Below are positions 53,459 through 64,000 of a DNA stretch of 64,000 nt, one piece after another. Position numbers and translations under genes: made by a program. The stretch's first letter is position 1. Each line of letters starts with the position of its first letter. Source of the DNA: Henckelia pumila (taxonomy: Eukaryota; Streptophyta; Magnoliopsida; Lamiales; Gesneriaceae); the NCBI RefSeq assembly GCF_033568475.1, contig NC_133123.1, positions 23,608,622 to 23,672,621 on the forward strand. Direction: 5' to 3'. A model generated the notes under the pieces. That model worked only from the letters and a program-made list of their open reading frames with translations, was not told where the DNA came from and did not search any database.

Positions 53459-55540
53459 ATTATACAAGCATACAACGTGTGCATCAATACACTAGAATAT
53501 AATAATGATTAAAAAACCGTTTATTTAAGATGATCGGATATAACTATTAATTAATATAAATATTATATTTTAAAATATAATAAATGAAACAATAGAGAAA
53601 AATTTTGTTGAAGGCATTAATATTTTTTGATATTTATTCTTAATATATCTACATGTACTACATGCAAGTGATATAGAAATAGATCGATGCATTTGAATGT
53701 GATGACATAATAATTAATGTCTGGCGCTGAAATTAAATACTATTAAAATTATGTTAAATTATTTAAATTTAAAAATAAATTATAATTTAAAAAATGAAAA
53801 AAAAATTGTAATAATGTAAATTTGCATGACACCAAAAATATTGAAATAAATTGGTATAGAATAAAAATCAATATATGTAAAACATTAAGTTTAGCGGTAT
53901 AAATAATATATATTAAAAAATTAAGTTAATTTATTTTAATTTTTGCTTCAAATTATAAAAATAATTATTACGAAAAAAATGAAGCAAGATTGGTAGTCGT
54001 GTAAATTAACATGTCATTAGATGTAAAAAATATTGAATTTTTTATATAATAAAGACAAATATCAAAAGTAAATGCATCAATATAAATAAGTCCAATATAG
54101 AGAATAAAACTCAAAATGTAATCCATATTTAGTGAAGCGAACTTAACATCCAAATAAAAAGCTTTTAGTTACTATTAAAGTATGAATGATGGGCACAATT
54201 TTTGCATTGTGAAATTTTATTAATGCCCAAATTTTGTTAATTAGAATGTAAAATGTAATGGGCATTTTGAAAAGTTATATGATAAAAATAAGGATAGTAT
54301 TTTAAGTCAAATTAAATGGATGTGATTGTATTATTAATTGTGTCATTAATCACCCTAAATTCATTGTACAACAATTTTATAAGCTATTTACACTTGATAT
54401 GTTTAATTTTTAGTTGGTGAAAAAAAGAAAGCAAAACATTAATTTAATATGACAAATTTAGAATGGTAATTAAAATAATAATTAAAAATTTTATTAATAT
54501 ATATGAAATAATATTTAATGAAAACAAAAAGATTATTTGATTATTACTTATTTTATTTCTATTATAATATGAGTAAATTTAAATTTATTTTAATTTTATA
54601 TTATATCTAATATAAAAACTATTTTGTTAAATATTTTCTCATTTTTTGGTTTACATGTAATTTTTTTAAAATTACATAATTTATTATAAAAATTCAATTT
54701 GATATAATTTTGAATGTTTTTAGTGCAAATAAATGAAGCGATCAATTAATATATCAACATATTAAATATTATTGAAGTATTGTAACATACGCTCTATTAA
54801 ACATGGATAATTATTGTACCCCAACAATATATAATAATTTTAAATTAACTAAAGTATTTAAGTTATTATTATAATTTTTTACTTAAAGTTAATTTTAATA
54901 GTTATATTTTTACGTTAATTAAATTAATCATATTATAATAAAATAAATAATTACAAAATTATTATTAATATATATAAAATAAGAGTTTGAAAAATTCAAA
55001 TAAAAGACAAAGTAATAAAATATATGACAAAAAATTATCAACTTTGAAGTTTTAGTTATTATGTTATTTGTTAATTATAAAGACTAATTTAATACATTAT
55101 TATATCTAAATATTAATTGTTATAATTATATCATATGCTTTGATTTCTTATTGTTTTTTAACATTTAATATTAAGTCAATGTTTTAGAATATCAATTTTC
55201 AATTCTTTATAATTATGTTTATATATTATTTTGTATCCAATGTGTTAAATATTTTTACAAGGTATTTGATTTTTCTTAAATTAGGTAATGAAGTTATATT
55301 TTATGATATATTATGTTTCAAGTTATATATAGACTCCTGAGTCAATGTTTTTTCTTAAATTAGGTAATGAAGTAGATACATATTGAAATATGTGACATGA
55401 TTTACAATATATATATATATTTGTGTATGTGTGTGTAACACTTGCCACTATATATTTTATTATTAGTATCATCTTCAATTTAATTATATAACTAATTGGT
55501 TATAAAATAAGTAATCTTCCGTGTGGAGCGCGTGCATATT
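53459..55540. other. AT-rich intergenic DNA
   Basis: No gene is visible. Segments at 54400-54680 resemble 17090-17420. A 25-bp direct repeat TTTTTCTTAAATTAGGTAAT... occurs at 55270 and about 55349. The content is very AT-rich and probably includes old element remnants I cannot name. Confidence 0.4.
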
Positions 55541-55544
55541 ACTA

Positions 55545-55581
<37 letters not shown>

Positions 55582-55590
55582 TATATAGAG
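55541..55590. repeat. TA microsatellite
   Basis: A (TA)n run flanks the first foldback on its left. A second run of about 58 bp (55731-55788) separates the two foldbacks. Confidence 0.85.
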
Positions 55591-55728
55591 TTCTTTTATG
55601 GTACCCAAAACTATATGCCCACTTCATGCCCACCATGTACAATAGATGAGTTGACCGGTACAATAGATGAGTTGACTTGTACATGGTGGGCATGAAGTGG
55701 GCATATAGTGTTGGGCACCATAAAAGAA
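55591..55728. mobile_element. Foldback repeat 1 (MITE-like)
   Basis: The 52-bp arms 55591-55642 and 55677-55728 are inverted copies with only two mismatches (TTCTTTTATGGT ... CACCATGTACAA). The 34-bp loop holds most of a 20-bp direct duplication of ACAATAGATGAGTTGAC. TA microsatellites flank both sides. There is no coding capacity, which fits a MITE or foldback element inserted into TA repeats. Confidence 0.75.
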
Positions 55729-55789
<61 letters not shown>

Positions 55790-55791
<2 letters not shown>

Positions 55792-55943
55792 TTGCTATCA
55801 TGCCCACCCACCGTGCCCACATAATGTGCCCACCATGAGGTGGCACTCAACTATTGGACGCACAATTCATCACATCCAATAGTTGAGTGTCACCTCATGG
55901 TGGGCACATTAGGTGGGTACGGTGAGTGGGCAGGATAACAAAA
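55790..55943. mobile_element. Foldback repeat 2 (MITE-like)
   Basis: The 69-bp arms 55790-55858 and 55875-55943 pair with about seven mismatches around a 16-bp loop. The arms share words such as TGCCCACCATG with foldback 1, but most of the sequence differs. Its left side abuts the TA microsatellite; its right side does not. Confidence 0.7.
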
Positions 55944-57024
55944 TTGTATTACACTCCATATTTTGCTAAACACAATCTAATTTTTATTTTATACTAAAAA
56001 TTGACAATTTTATCTTTTGTTTGGTTTTATTTTAGTAAATTCATTCATTATTTCAATTCCTAAAATAAGTTATTTAGTTACTAAAAAATGTATATTTTAA
56101 TTTGTTAATATCATTAAATATATTTAAAAAACAACTCAAGTATAAAAATTAATGTTATTTTTATTTTGATCCTATTTTTTTCGATTTTATAAATAATGAT
56201 ATTTCATTCTTATGATTTTATAATTTTAATTCGCCACATCTCCTTAAATTTTTATTGTAACTTAAATTTTAAAATTTTTAATTAATTATAATATCTTATA
56301 AAATAGATAAAAATGCATCATTAAATTTATAAAAAAAAATAAAAAAAACAATTTAATATTTGGTGTTATCTACATAGTATATATTGAGTTCAAATAATAT
56401 ATTTGTATAATTGTATCATAAAAATTACGTTGTTAATCATCGAAAGATATATAAACAAAATAAAAAATATAAGACAACATAGAAATCTTAATTTTAGCCT
56501 TAAGTTTAAGGTATTTTTATTTTATACCTAATTTTATAAAGTTTTGATTAAATCAAAATTTTCACGTCCATTTTTTTTATTAACAAAAAATTATTAATAA
56601 TCGTATATCATACTAAAATTTGAGATAAGATATTTTTTTTATTTTATACCAAACTTTATAAAGTTTTGATTAAATCAAAATTTGCACGTCCAATTTTTTT
56701 ATTAACAAAAATTTATTAATATTCGTACATCATACTAAAATTTGAGATAAAATATAAATAATATTAAATTTTAATATCAAAATAAAATATTATTATTTAA
56801 GAAAATTTTCAAAATTTTTAATTTTTATTTATTTCAATCGCATGATTTATTATTAATTTTTTTATTTATATTTTAAGTAATTTTCTCATACTTGCTAAAT
56901 TTAATATTAACTATTAAAATTTTAGTAGTTAACAACAAACTTATTATATTTGAGTTTTTTTAGGATAAATCAAAATCTATTATATAAGAAATGATATTCT
57001 AATATTACATTAATTAGGTAAGGT
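55944..57024. other. AT-rich intergenic DNA with a 122-bp tandem duplication
   Basis: No gene is visible. The unit at 56521-56642 (TTTATACC ... GTTTTGATTAAATC ... TTTGAGATAA) is repeated once at 56643-56758 with some changes. Confidence 0.5.
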
Positions 57025-57063
57025 GGAGTGTTATCAACATAATTTGAATGTGAATAACACTCC
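57025..57063. repeat. Short perfect inverted repeat next to a TA microsatellite
   Basis: GGAGTGTTAT (57025-57034) and ATAACACTCC (57054-57063) are perfect inverted copies around a 19-bp loop. A TA run follows at about 57070-57110. Confidence 0.6.
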
Positions 57064-57064
57064 C

Positions 57065-57112
<48 letters not shown>

Positions 57113-57322
57113 GTGAGTTTTCGGTATACCGTATAAAAAATATTGGTAAGAAAAAAATTCATACCGGTACCGATATCGAAATTTCAAAATTTTTGTATAG
57201 AAAAAATTCATACTCATACCGTATAGATATCGAAAATAAATTCGATATACCAAAAAAATGTCTATATATCGAAAAAATTTCGGTACGGTATCCCAAAAAA
57301 TCGATATTTTGGTTCGGTATCC
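57064..57322. repeat. TA microsatellite and ATACCG/CGGTAT-rich repeat
   Basis: After the TA run, 57111-57322 is built from degenerate words such as TCGGTATACCG, ATACCGGTACCGATATCG and CGGTACGGTATCCC on both strands. It looks like a degenerate simple-repeat or non-autonomous element. It ends where the LINE-like coding sequence begins. Confidence 0.5.
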
Positions 57323-58660
57323 CAGCCATATACTGAGCCTTTTAAATTTGCTTTGGTTGGCAGGATTTCTGGGAACAGTGGTGTGACACCGAACTGTGAT
57401 ATACTTGTGGCTATTTTTCGTATTGGTTTGAAGGGTTCGTATACGGTGAAGTTTCTTCCTCGTGGTTTCATGGTTTTGAATTTATCTGTGGAGGAGGATT
57501 ATTTGTTGTTTTGGAGTAGGCCTCAGGTGTCTATTCGGTCGGTCTCGATTCGGTTTTCTAAATGGACACCGAAATTTAAATTCGAGGAGTCTTCGATGGC
57601 CCGGTCTGGGTCAGATTTCCTGATTGAGCCCTCCATCTTTATGATAAAAAAAATCCTTTATCCGATACCAATGATCCTAGGAAATCCAGTTAATATTGAT
57701 GATATTACTGCTGATGGTTCCCGGGTTTCTTTTGTTAGGATTTGTGTTGAGATGGATGTTCTAGTGGATCGCCCAGGGCATGTTTGGGTTTGCTGGGGTG
57801 ATCATTGTCAGATTATTGAGGTTGTGTATGAGAATGTCCCTCATTTCTGTACGCACTTCAAATTATTGGGTCATTCCCTTGCGTTTTGCTCTCGGAAGGG
57901 GGCCTTCGGGCCGTAGGAGACGGCCTAGACGTCAGCAAAAGTCTTCTCAGGATTTTCAGGATTCTAGTCTGAATCCTGAGGTTCAGTCTCAGGTTGTTCA
58001 GCCGGATATGGTCCCTTCCTTCAGTGTTGTTTCGACTGCTCCTGTTGGTGGGTGGACTCTCAAAACGGGTAGACAGCGGCGGCGTCAGGATCAACGTCGT
58101 TCTCTGCCTCAGTCTGTGGGGAATCTCTTTGAAGCCCTTCGGGACTTCAAAGATGACGATGTTGTGGATATCTCGAAAGCTGGTGATACTCCGTCTATGG
58201 ATTCTTAGGTGATTGTTGAAGATGTCCCTGTTTCGAATGAGGTGGCGGGTTTGGCTCCGTCACATACTATTGTTTCCTCTGAGGGTCAGGGTACTGATGT
58301 TGGAGTAGGTCAGTTTCCCTTGGAGGTTCCTCCTCGTTCTGAATCTTCTCCTCTCGTTCCAGGTCCTACTCTACTTGATAGTTCGGAGGTGTTTGAGCGG
58401 GAATTGTTGCGTAAAGACTTTTTCGAGCCTTAGGCGCCAGGTTACTGTTCGAAGGCCTGATTCCGAGGATGAAATACATTTGACTTATAAGGAGTTGCGA
58501 GCACAGCAGGCTGCACAAGATCGACGACCCCCTTCTATCCGACCGAACCCTTTGTCGCGACATCGTTTCAAGAAGACTCACAACACTTCGTCTTCTTCTT
58601 TGGGTCGTCCCCTTGACTTTGTGATTTGGTGTTGTTCCCCTTGTGGCGTTATTTGGTGGG
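57323..58660 (+). pseudogene. LINE ORF1-like sequence (DUF4283 and zinc-knuckle type), 5'-truncated and frameshifted
   Basis: An open frame from about 57323 to 57916 reads EPFKFALVGRISG, then LKGSYTVKFLPRGF, VEEDYLLFWSRPQV and VWVCWGDHCQIIEVVYENVP. This is the pattern of the DUF4283 domain, followed by a CCHC-type knuckle (FCTHFKLLGHSLAFC) common in ORF1 of plant L1-type LINEs. At about 57910 the frame shifts to one with a basic region (RRRPRRQQKSSQDF), a GGWTLKTGRQRRR motif and an acidic tail. Further stops or shifts follow at 58206 and 58431. No endonuclease or reverse transcriptase follows. An A-rich stretch at 58872-58890 may be a remnant tail. Confidence 0.65.
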
Positions 58661-59570
58661 CGTTTACTGCAGGATTCTCCTTGCTCACCGGTCTTTTGTG
58701 TTTTGTTTTGGGCTCTTGTAGCTTGTTATGTTTTATGTTACGATACTATGATGTAAAATATTGTGCTTTTGGAGAGGTATTGGTCTAGTCCTCTTTTCCT
58801 TTGGTGTTTCTTTCTTTTTATTTATGTACTACAGGTAGAGGTTTGTCTAACCCCCGCTTTCGGCAGTGTTTTTGAAAAAAACAAAAACAAATGGTTTAAT
58901 TTTAATATATTTGATGTTATGTGGTTTTAATTTGGATATATAACACACTACAATAGTACAATGGTATTTAAATTGAATGCTTTTAGATTTAGGGAAAAAA
59001 ATTATAATATTAAATTGAAATAACTGTTGGATATATTTGAAATTTATTCCAACTAATACTAGTGGTAGATAAGATTCTAGCATATGAGTAATACCCAAAT
59101 CATGCATCTAATGACTTTTATTATCCTATCATCAATTATAAATATTCATAAAATCGTGCCACATACCCAAATCTTATTATCCTCACCCTTGATCTAAGTA
59201 CGCATATTTTGTCACTATCAAATTTATTATATATGATTTGAGTAGATCACATATAAATATCTATGAAATAATGAGATATATCCAATCTTATTATTCTAAA
59301 TATTTGATCTAATTACACATATTTTGTCACGTTAAAAATTAATATTACTAATAAATTAAGAACATATTCGGGAATCATTTGCAATAAAAAAAATAGAAAT
59401 ACATATATCCCAAATTAATTTCTTATACCGTCGAAAATTAAAATCTGCCATCAAAATGCATACAAAATTACAAATCTTAAAATTTTACCCACAAAAAAAT
59501 CATACACCATGCAAAGTCGCCCTTTCTCAGTAAGCTACAGACAAAAAACCGTATCTATATAGATAAGAAC
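58661..59570. other. Upstream region of the gene at 59571
   Basis: This includes the 3' end of the LINE-like sequence to about 58890, then AT-rich DNA. A direct repeat of about 47 bp (AATCTTATTAT ... CATATTTTGTCAC) occurs at about 59169 and 59284. TATAAATA at 59252-59259 is a candidate TATA box for the gene. No other gene is visible. Confidence 0.4.
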
Positions 59571-61364
59571 ATGCGGAGGTCATTCGGCGGCGGCAGCAAT
59601 ATGGGCGGCGGAGGCGGCGGGATGCTCAGAAGCGTCCACAGAGCTGTCAGGGCCGGCATCGGCGGCGCGCCGCCTGACCCCTTTTCGCCTTCCGCCGGCT
59701 CCGGCTCTGTTTCTACTTCCAGTTCAAGGAAAACGAAGAGATCTCGGATAAAGCAACCATCGTCTCCGAACAGGAACTTGACCCTCTCTAACTCTTCTAT
59801 TAATAATGGGTCATCGGCGTTTTCTTCACTGATAAATCTTCCGATCTCTGCTACCTCCGGTGCGGCGGCACCCGCGTGGCGAGCTTGTTCTTCTCCTACT
59901 TGCGACGATTTGGAGTGGGAGTATGTGGAGGGAAGCGGCGGAGATGAAAGGGCGGCGGCGCGTGCGTTTTACGACGATTTTGTGTTTGCAACTGTTCCAT
60001 CTAGAGATGAAGTGCAGCATGCAGTTTCTGCTCTTCAACAGTATGAGTTCTTGAAATTGCCTTTTTTAAAAAAAAAAAAAGTAGTATTTTAATTTTGTTT
60101 AAATCGTTAGAACTAAATAGTTTTATGCTCGTGTTTGATTATGAAGGGTTCTGTGAATTTCAATTAAAAGTAGTTCTTGAAAAATATTATTGTTAATTGG
60201 TGTTGAGTCTCATCATTTTATTGGTAAGTAATGAGCAAACTAATGACGGAAAATTTGCAAAACAAAGTTTGGTTTTGGGCAATAATTTTGATTTTTTCAG
60301 ATTGTAGTCCTTCATCGTTCTTAACTTAATGTAGAAACACCATTTGACTTAGATAGTGTTTGCAACCTCAGAAAGTTTGTTAAGAGAATCTTCATAATAA
60401 TTTTTTTTTTAGAGTTTGAGGTTGCAAACACCACTGTACCTGAATCAAAATTTGACAAATTAATAAAATAAAACCTAAAATTGTGTAAAAGTTTTCGTTA
60501 TATAAAAATGCTGTTAGAGCTTATGTTTTGAGTTCTTTTTATATCCAGTGTTGCTGGCATACGATATCCAAATGAAGAACTTGCAGACGACTCAGGCATG
60601 AATTTTCCCAACGAAGATGGAAGTTCTATGGGGATAACCAAGAGTTTATCTTCTGACGAGCTCGAGTCGGATTGGGTCGAACCCTCCCCGTATCTCTGCG
60701 ATTATCAAATGTTGCAACCTCAAGGATCACAAAGAGTTTATGATGCCTTCCATTTATTGCAGACCGATCCTTCTGTTCAGGTTCTTCATCAATACTATCT
60801 GGTTTCTGTCTTCTTTATTCGGGCTAAGCCGAAAACTCTGCTACTTTCGATTTTATTGTTTTAGATTTGATTTACTTTAACTGTGACGAAACTTGTTTTA
60901 GAGGATGGTGATTTCTTTATCATCCGACAAAGCAGTTTGGGATGCTGTCTTGAACAATGATGTTGTTAGGGAGCTCAGAGGTTCGATTACTCAAGGTTTG
61001 TCAGAAGCGCTTGCACTAAATCTTGAAAATGTAATACAATTATGAAATCAGTGAACTCATGTTTCATTGCTAATCTTCTTGATTATAAGTTGATGATGAA
61101 GTAAGGGAAAGTGCTGAGGCCTCTCCTGATGATGGATCCAATCCATTGAAGGATATTATGGAATGGGTTATCGAGAACGCCAGAGCCAAAATCATGGAGC
61201 TGGTTAACAAGATCACAGATATTGTTCATGATATTTTTCATCCATCAGACGAAGGCGAGAGAGATGGTATCAAGGACCCTGTGGAGGAAAAGCTAAGAAC
61301 TTCGTTGCTTCTTTCGGTCGTCGTCCTATTGATAGTTGTTATAAATCGAGTCCAGAGCGCTTGA
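59571..61364 (+). CDS. Plant conserved protein of unknown function with C-terminal membrane anchor (four exons, 356 aa)
   Basis: The exons are 59571-60040, 60549-60780, 60902-60995 and 61090-61364. All introns are GT-AG and phases match exactly, giving 1071 nt. The N-terminus is low-complexity (Gly-, Ser- and Pro-rich), followed by a conserved-looking block DLEWEYVEG ... FYDDFVFATVPSRDEVQHAVSALQ (about residues 115-157). Then come WVEPSPYLCDYQML, GSQRVYDAFHLLQTDPSVQ, LSSDKAVWDAVLNNDVVREL and a C-terminal hydrophobic helix, TSLLLSVVVLLIVVINRV, ending eight residues before SA-stop. A single late membrane segment suggests a tail-anchored protein facing the cytosol. From memory it resembles the plant family annotated UCP012943 (Arabidopsis AT4G25170-like); function unknown. 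The start is the first ATG of the exon, preceded by no in-frame alternative that I see. It is transcribed toward the RPC4 gene. Confidence 0.85.
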
Positions 61365-61883
61365 TCAAAAATCTGTCGAGTTCACTGATGGTTCCTATCT
61401 TTGTACACCTTTGTATCGAGTGAGTTTCGATCTTGTGTTGTGTATTCATGTTAAGGTCAATCATGCAACAGGTACATGGAGGTGGTTTTGTGTAAAATAA
61501 AACCAATCATTTTCAATCCGAACTTGATATTTAGATTGTAGATCAGATTGTGAATCTAGTCGAGCTGAAATACTAGATACTAGAATCCTATCAAAATCCA
61601 TTTTTAAACTATTAGAATTAGGATTCTGGGATCTGCAGGAAGTGATCAAGTAAGATGCCACTTGTGAAGTGTTAAGAAAATTTTTACATTTTTACACTAA
61701 ATGTACACCTATAGTTGATGTTCAAGCAATATCAAACTTCACTACCTGGATCAAATGTCCAAACTGTTTCTGAATTTTGCCATGCTCTCAATGTAGTATC
61801 ATCTTTCACTCCCACGTCGTTGAAATCATTTTCCGCAGCCATATATTCAAATTCGTACAAAACTGGACAGGACCGAATAGCTT
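61365..61883. other. Intergenic region between two convergent genes
   Basis: It holds the 3' untranslated ends of both genes. I see no clear polyadenylation signal pair and no element. Confidence 0.5.
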
Positions 61884-63606
61884 TTATCCTATTACATTAT
61901 CCAGTATTGAATCTATATCAGGACTCACAACCGCCCGTGTCATCAACGCCCCTAGTTCACAGAAGTGTCTATCGCTGGTATTAATTGCCACAACATTTTG
62001 AGCAAATGTGCATTCAGAGCCAGGAGAAACCTGCAACAGAAGAGGTTCTGTAATTGCGTTCAACGAAAATGAGAGCATAATTATTCAGACATCAGGATGC
62101 TGTCTGAAATGGCATGATGAAATATGATATGATTCCCCAGTTTTAAAGATGTATCTTCACTAATCTTGTGTCATTAAACTAAAGAGAGAGTAGCTACTCA
62201 CATCATACTGGATATCTCCTAGCTTCAATTTAACAGTGCCACTTTTGTATACCAGCATCTTGCCCATGTATCCTTTAGGCAACTCCTCCAAACCACTTTT
62301 TTTCCTAAAATCATATCCATTTCCCTGATTGGTCGGGCTTCCAGATATTCCTTTACCCTTTGCACTGGTGGAAACAACACTGGGAGCGGTGCCAGCTATC
62401 TGTTTCCCTTTAGCAGCAGCAGACAAAGGCGCTGATGGAACAGAGCTACCAAGTATCTCTTTCTGATTCGCATCTGATTTATCGAGTACCTTCAAGCTTT
62501 GAGCTCTCTCCCCCCGGTTGGTTCTCGAGTCTACCCTGTCTAGAGGTAGATTAGCAGGAAACTGAAATAGAAGCATCTTGGGTGTGTCATCTGGGTCCTG
62601 TAATGAGCACAAATCGGATATCAAGATCCTGTAGGTTTGGTTAGTGGGTGGGAGGAAGTAGTGTGGAACTAGTGAGGCAGATTACCAACCAGCAAGCCAA
62701 GTTCTTTAGCTGAACAAAGTGCGTTTTCATCATATTCAGCAGCTTCCTCAAATTCAGCCTCGTCAAGAAGTTCTGGGAAAAGGAAACAGGAAGATAGCTA
62801 AGCTTTCCCCGATACTTGTGGTTTTCCCAAGATTAAAATCTCGGTTTTGTCGAGGAAAAACATAGTAGCGGGCACATTGATGGATTCGAGACCATCATAT
62901 TTTCACACAAATAGACCCAAGTTACCACACCACCATAATAAGGAAAGACAAGGCTTTCAGTTTAATTTAGAAGACAAACAGAAAGAGCTGTATTATCGAA
63001 GTATGGCAGTGCACTAGGGAAATACCTGGATCTCCTGAATAAGGCCTCCTCAAAGGAAGGGTAACAGGATAATTACTATGTTCGTAATCCTGCAAGCATC
63101 ACAAAATAATAGGTTTATAACAAAAAGATAGCAACCATGTATTTCCTCGCTTTTCAAAGAAAATATCGGAGTTGCATATCAATATATTGATACCCAGGGT
63201 TCCATATATTTTTTTTTCTTCTTTTTGATAACAGCATCGGTTGGCTCTGTATAAGTTTCTCCAACTTCTGTTTTATCAGTTGATGGTGATGAGGTAAAAC
63301 TGGTTCTTCCATAATCAAATGCCACCTCTTCAGCATCACCAGCTTCACTTTTATCCTTGTTCCTTTCCCTTGGTTTGCCAAAGGTCCTCAAGGGCGTTGA
63401 TGCGACTCCATGAGAAAATACAACTTGAACCGAAGCTGTAGTTTTCAACGCTCATAGTATGTTATTTATACCCTTATAGAATCCATACATAAACTACTAA
63501 ACCAGTTCACCCAAAAAAAAAAGCAGACACTGAATAGTAAGCAATGAGAAATGCAGGAAAGGAGACTACATTTCTTCTCGACTTTAGATCCACGCCTTGC
63601 TAGATC
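61884..63606 (-). CDS. RPC4: RNA polymerase III subunit RPC4 (RPC53 family), 3' six exons; gene continues beyond the window
   Basis: The minus-strand exons in order are 63606-63570, 63435-63194, 63089-63026, 62772-62690, 62597-62202 and 62030-61884. All introns are GT-AG and phases match, giving 322 codons plus stop. RPC4 pairs with RPC5 as the TFIIF-like module of Pol III, acting in the nucleus in initiation and termination at tRNA and 5S genes. Evidence includes a basic segment RRGSKVEKKSSVQVVF (start of the visible part), a Lys-rich stretch, the block EPWDYEHSNYPVTLPLRRPY, an acidic helix ELLDEAEFEEAAEYDENA, the C-terminal Rpc4 signature ELPKGYMGKMLVYKSGTVKL, and the end AQNVVAINTSDRHFCELGAL ... 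SPDIDSILDNVIG. The N-terminal exons lie right of 64000. I see no breaks in the coding sequence. Confidence 0.9.
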
Positions 63607-64000
63607 CTACAATGGAAAATTGTAGCAGTAAAAAATCTTGCAGCACATAATCATTCTATAAACTTGCTGATATAACAAAAGAAGATATAGAGACAAAGCG
63701 GTATTGGCAGAGCGTCATCAGTCTATCAAACAGTGATCTCCTTTTTTCGAGTTCCCCCAAAACATTTGGAAATACAGCTTCTATCCCTTCATTGGAAACT
63801 TTATTTCATTTTCAATCAGTCGGTATACATGATGCAGAGGATCCCAACATTAACCATTAATTAAATTTCAACTTTCAAGTCACTTCCGATATATCCTACC
63901 AACATTAAACTCAAGTTAGTTCAATTATATTAACCATATGTCTATTATCTTATACGACTTCTTTGGTAACATATATAGTCAGTATGTTTTATGATTTTAT
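63607..64000 (-). other. Probable intron of RPC4
   Basis: This lies upstream of the first visible exon. I could not find another exon with matching phase in this stretch. It is AT-rich, without repeats I recognise. Confidence 0.5.

Noticed and set aside
55484..55846. 120-codon minus-strand ORF rich in Tyr and Ile
   Set aside because: It reads through the TA microsatellites and the foldbacks.
59553..59562. CTATATAGATA just before the ATG at 59571 as TATA box
   Set aside because: It is only about 10 bases from the start codon, too close to drive a transcript containing it; TATAAATA at 59252 is more plausible.

Overview
This window is nuclear DNA of a flowering plant. The evidence is two spliced protein-coding genes with plant-type GT-AG introns at the right end, and a left part packed with plant-type Ty1/copia and Ty3/gypsy LTR retrotransposons, some primed by initiator tRNA-Met. 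The env-like third ORF of one copia element resembles proteins I recall from Lamiales (Gesneriaceae) assemblies. That is a weak hint, not an identification. I see no bacterial, organellar or viral genes, no CRISPR array and no tRNA or rRNA gene.

Layout. 1-1688: end of a minus-strand gypsy LTR that runs off the window. 1689-5518: 5' part of a minus-strand chromovirus-like gypsy (element B) with a 3.06-kb LTR and a gag fragment cut off by the previous LTR. 5541-16937: a SIRE-like LTR split by a complete copia element, A1 (6582-15939, 5-bp duplication CAATC). 17563-53453: one old SIRE-like copia element (element 2) inflated to 36 kb by later insertions. These are a solo gypsy LTR (27256-28848), a very young minus-strand copia, A2 (29585-39090, same family as A1), and a Tat-type gypsy, element 3 (39310-53410, duplication GTATT). 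Element 3 itself carries a young chromovirus, element 4 (39723-47000, duplication ACACA), inside its 5' LTR. 53454-57322: AT-rich DNA with two long foldback repeats set in TA microsatellites. 57323-58660: a decayed LINE ORF1-like sequence. 59571-61364: a four-exon plant gene of unknown function with a C-terminal membrane anchor. 61884-63606 and beyond: the 3' exons of the RNA polymerase III subunit RPC4 gene, on the minus strand, tail to tail with the former.

Most of the window is therefore layered transposon history, and target-site duplications give the order of events. The most unusual parts are: (i) two antisense ORFs between pol and the env-like ORF of element 2, each with a TATA-like box about 60 bp upstream of its ATG, one of them divergent from the env-like ORF; (ii) a hyper-GC palindromic block and a four-fold CATATTATTGGG motif in the leader of the A family; (iii) a ten-copy palindrome array plus bZIP/ABRE-like sites upstream of the TATA box in the element 4 LTR. 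LTR divergence was counted by eye: about 26 substitutions in 1873 bp for A1, about 19 in 1333 bp for element 4, and about 2 in 1731 bp for A2.
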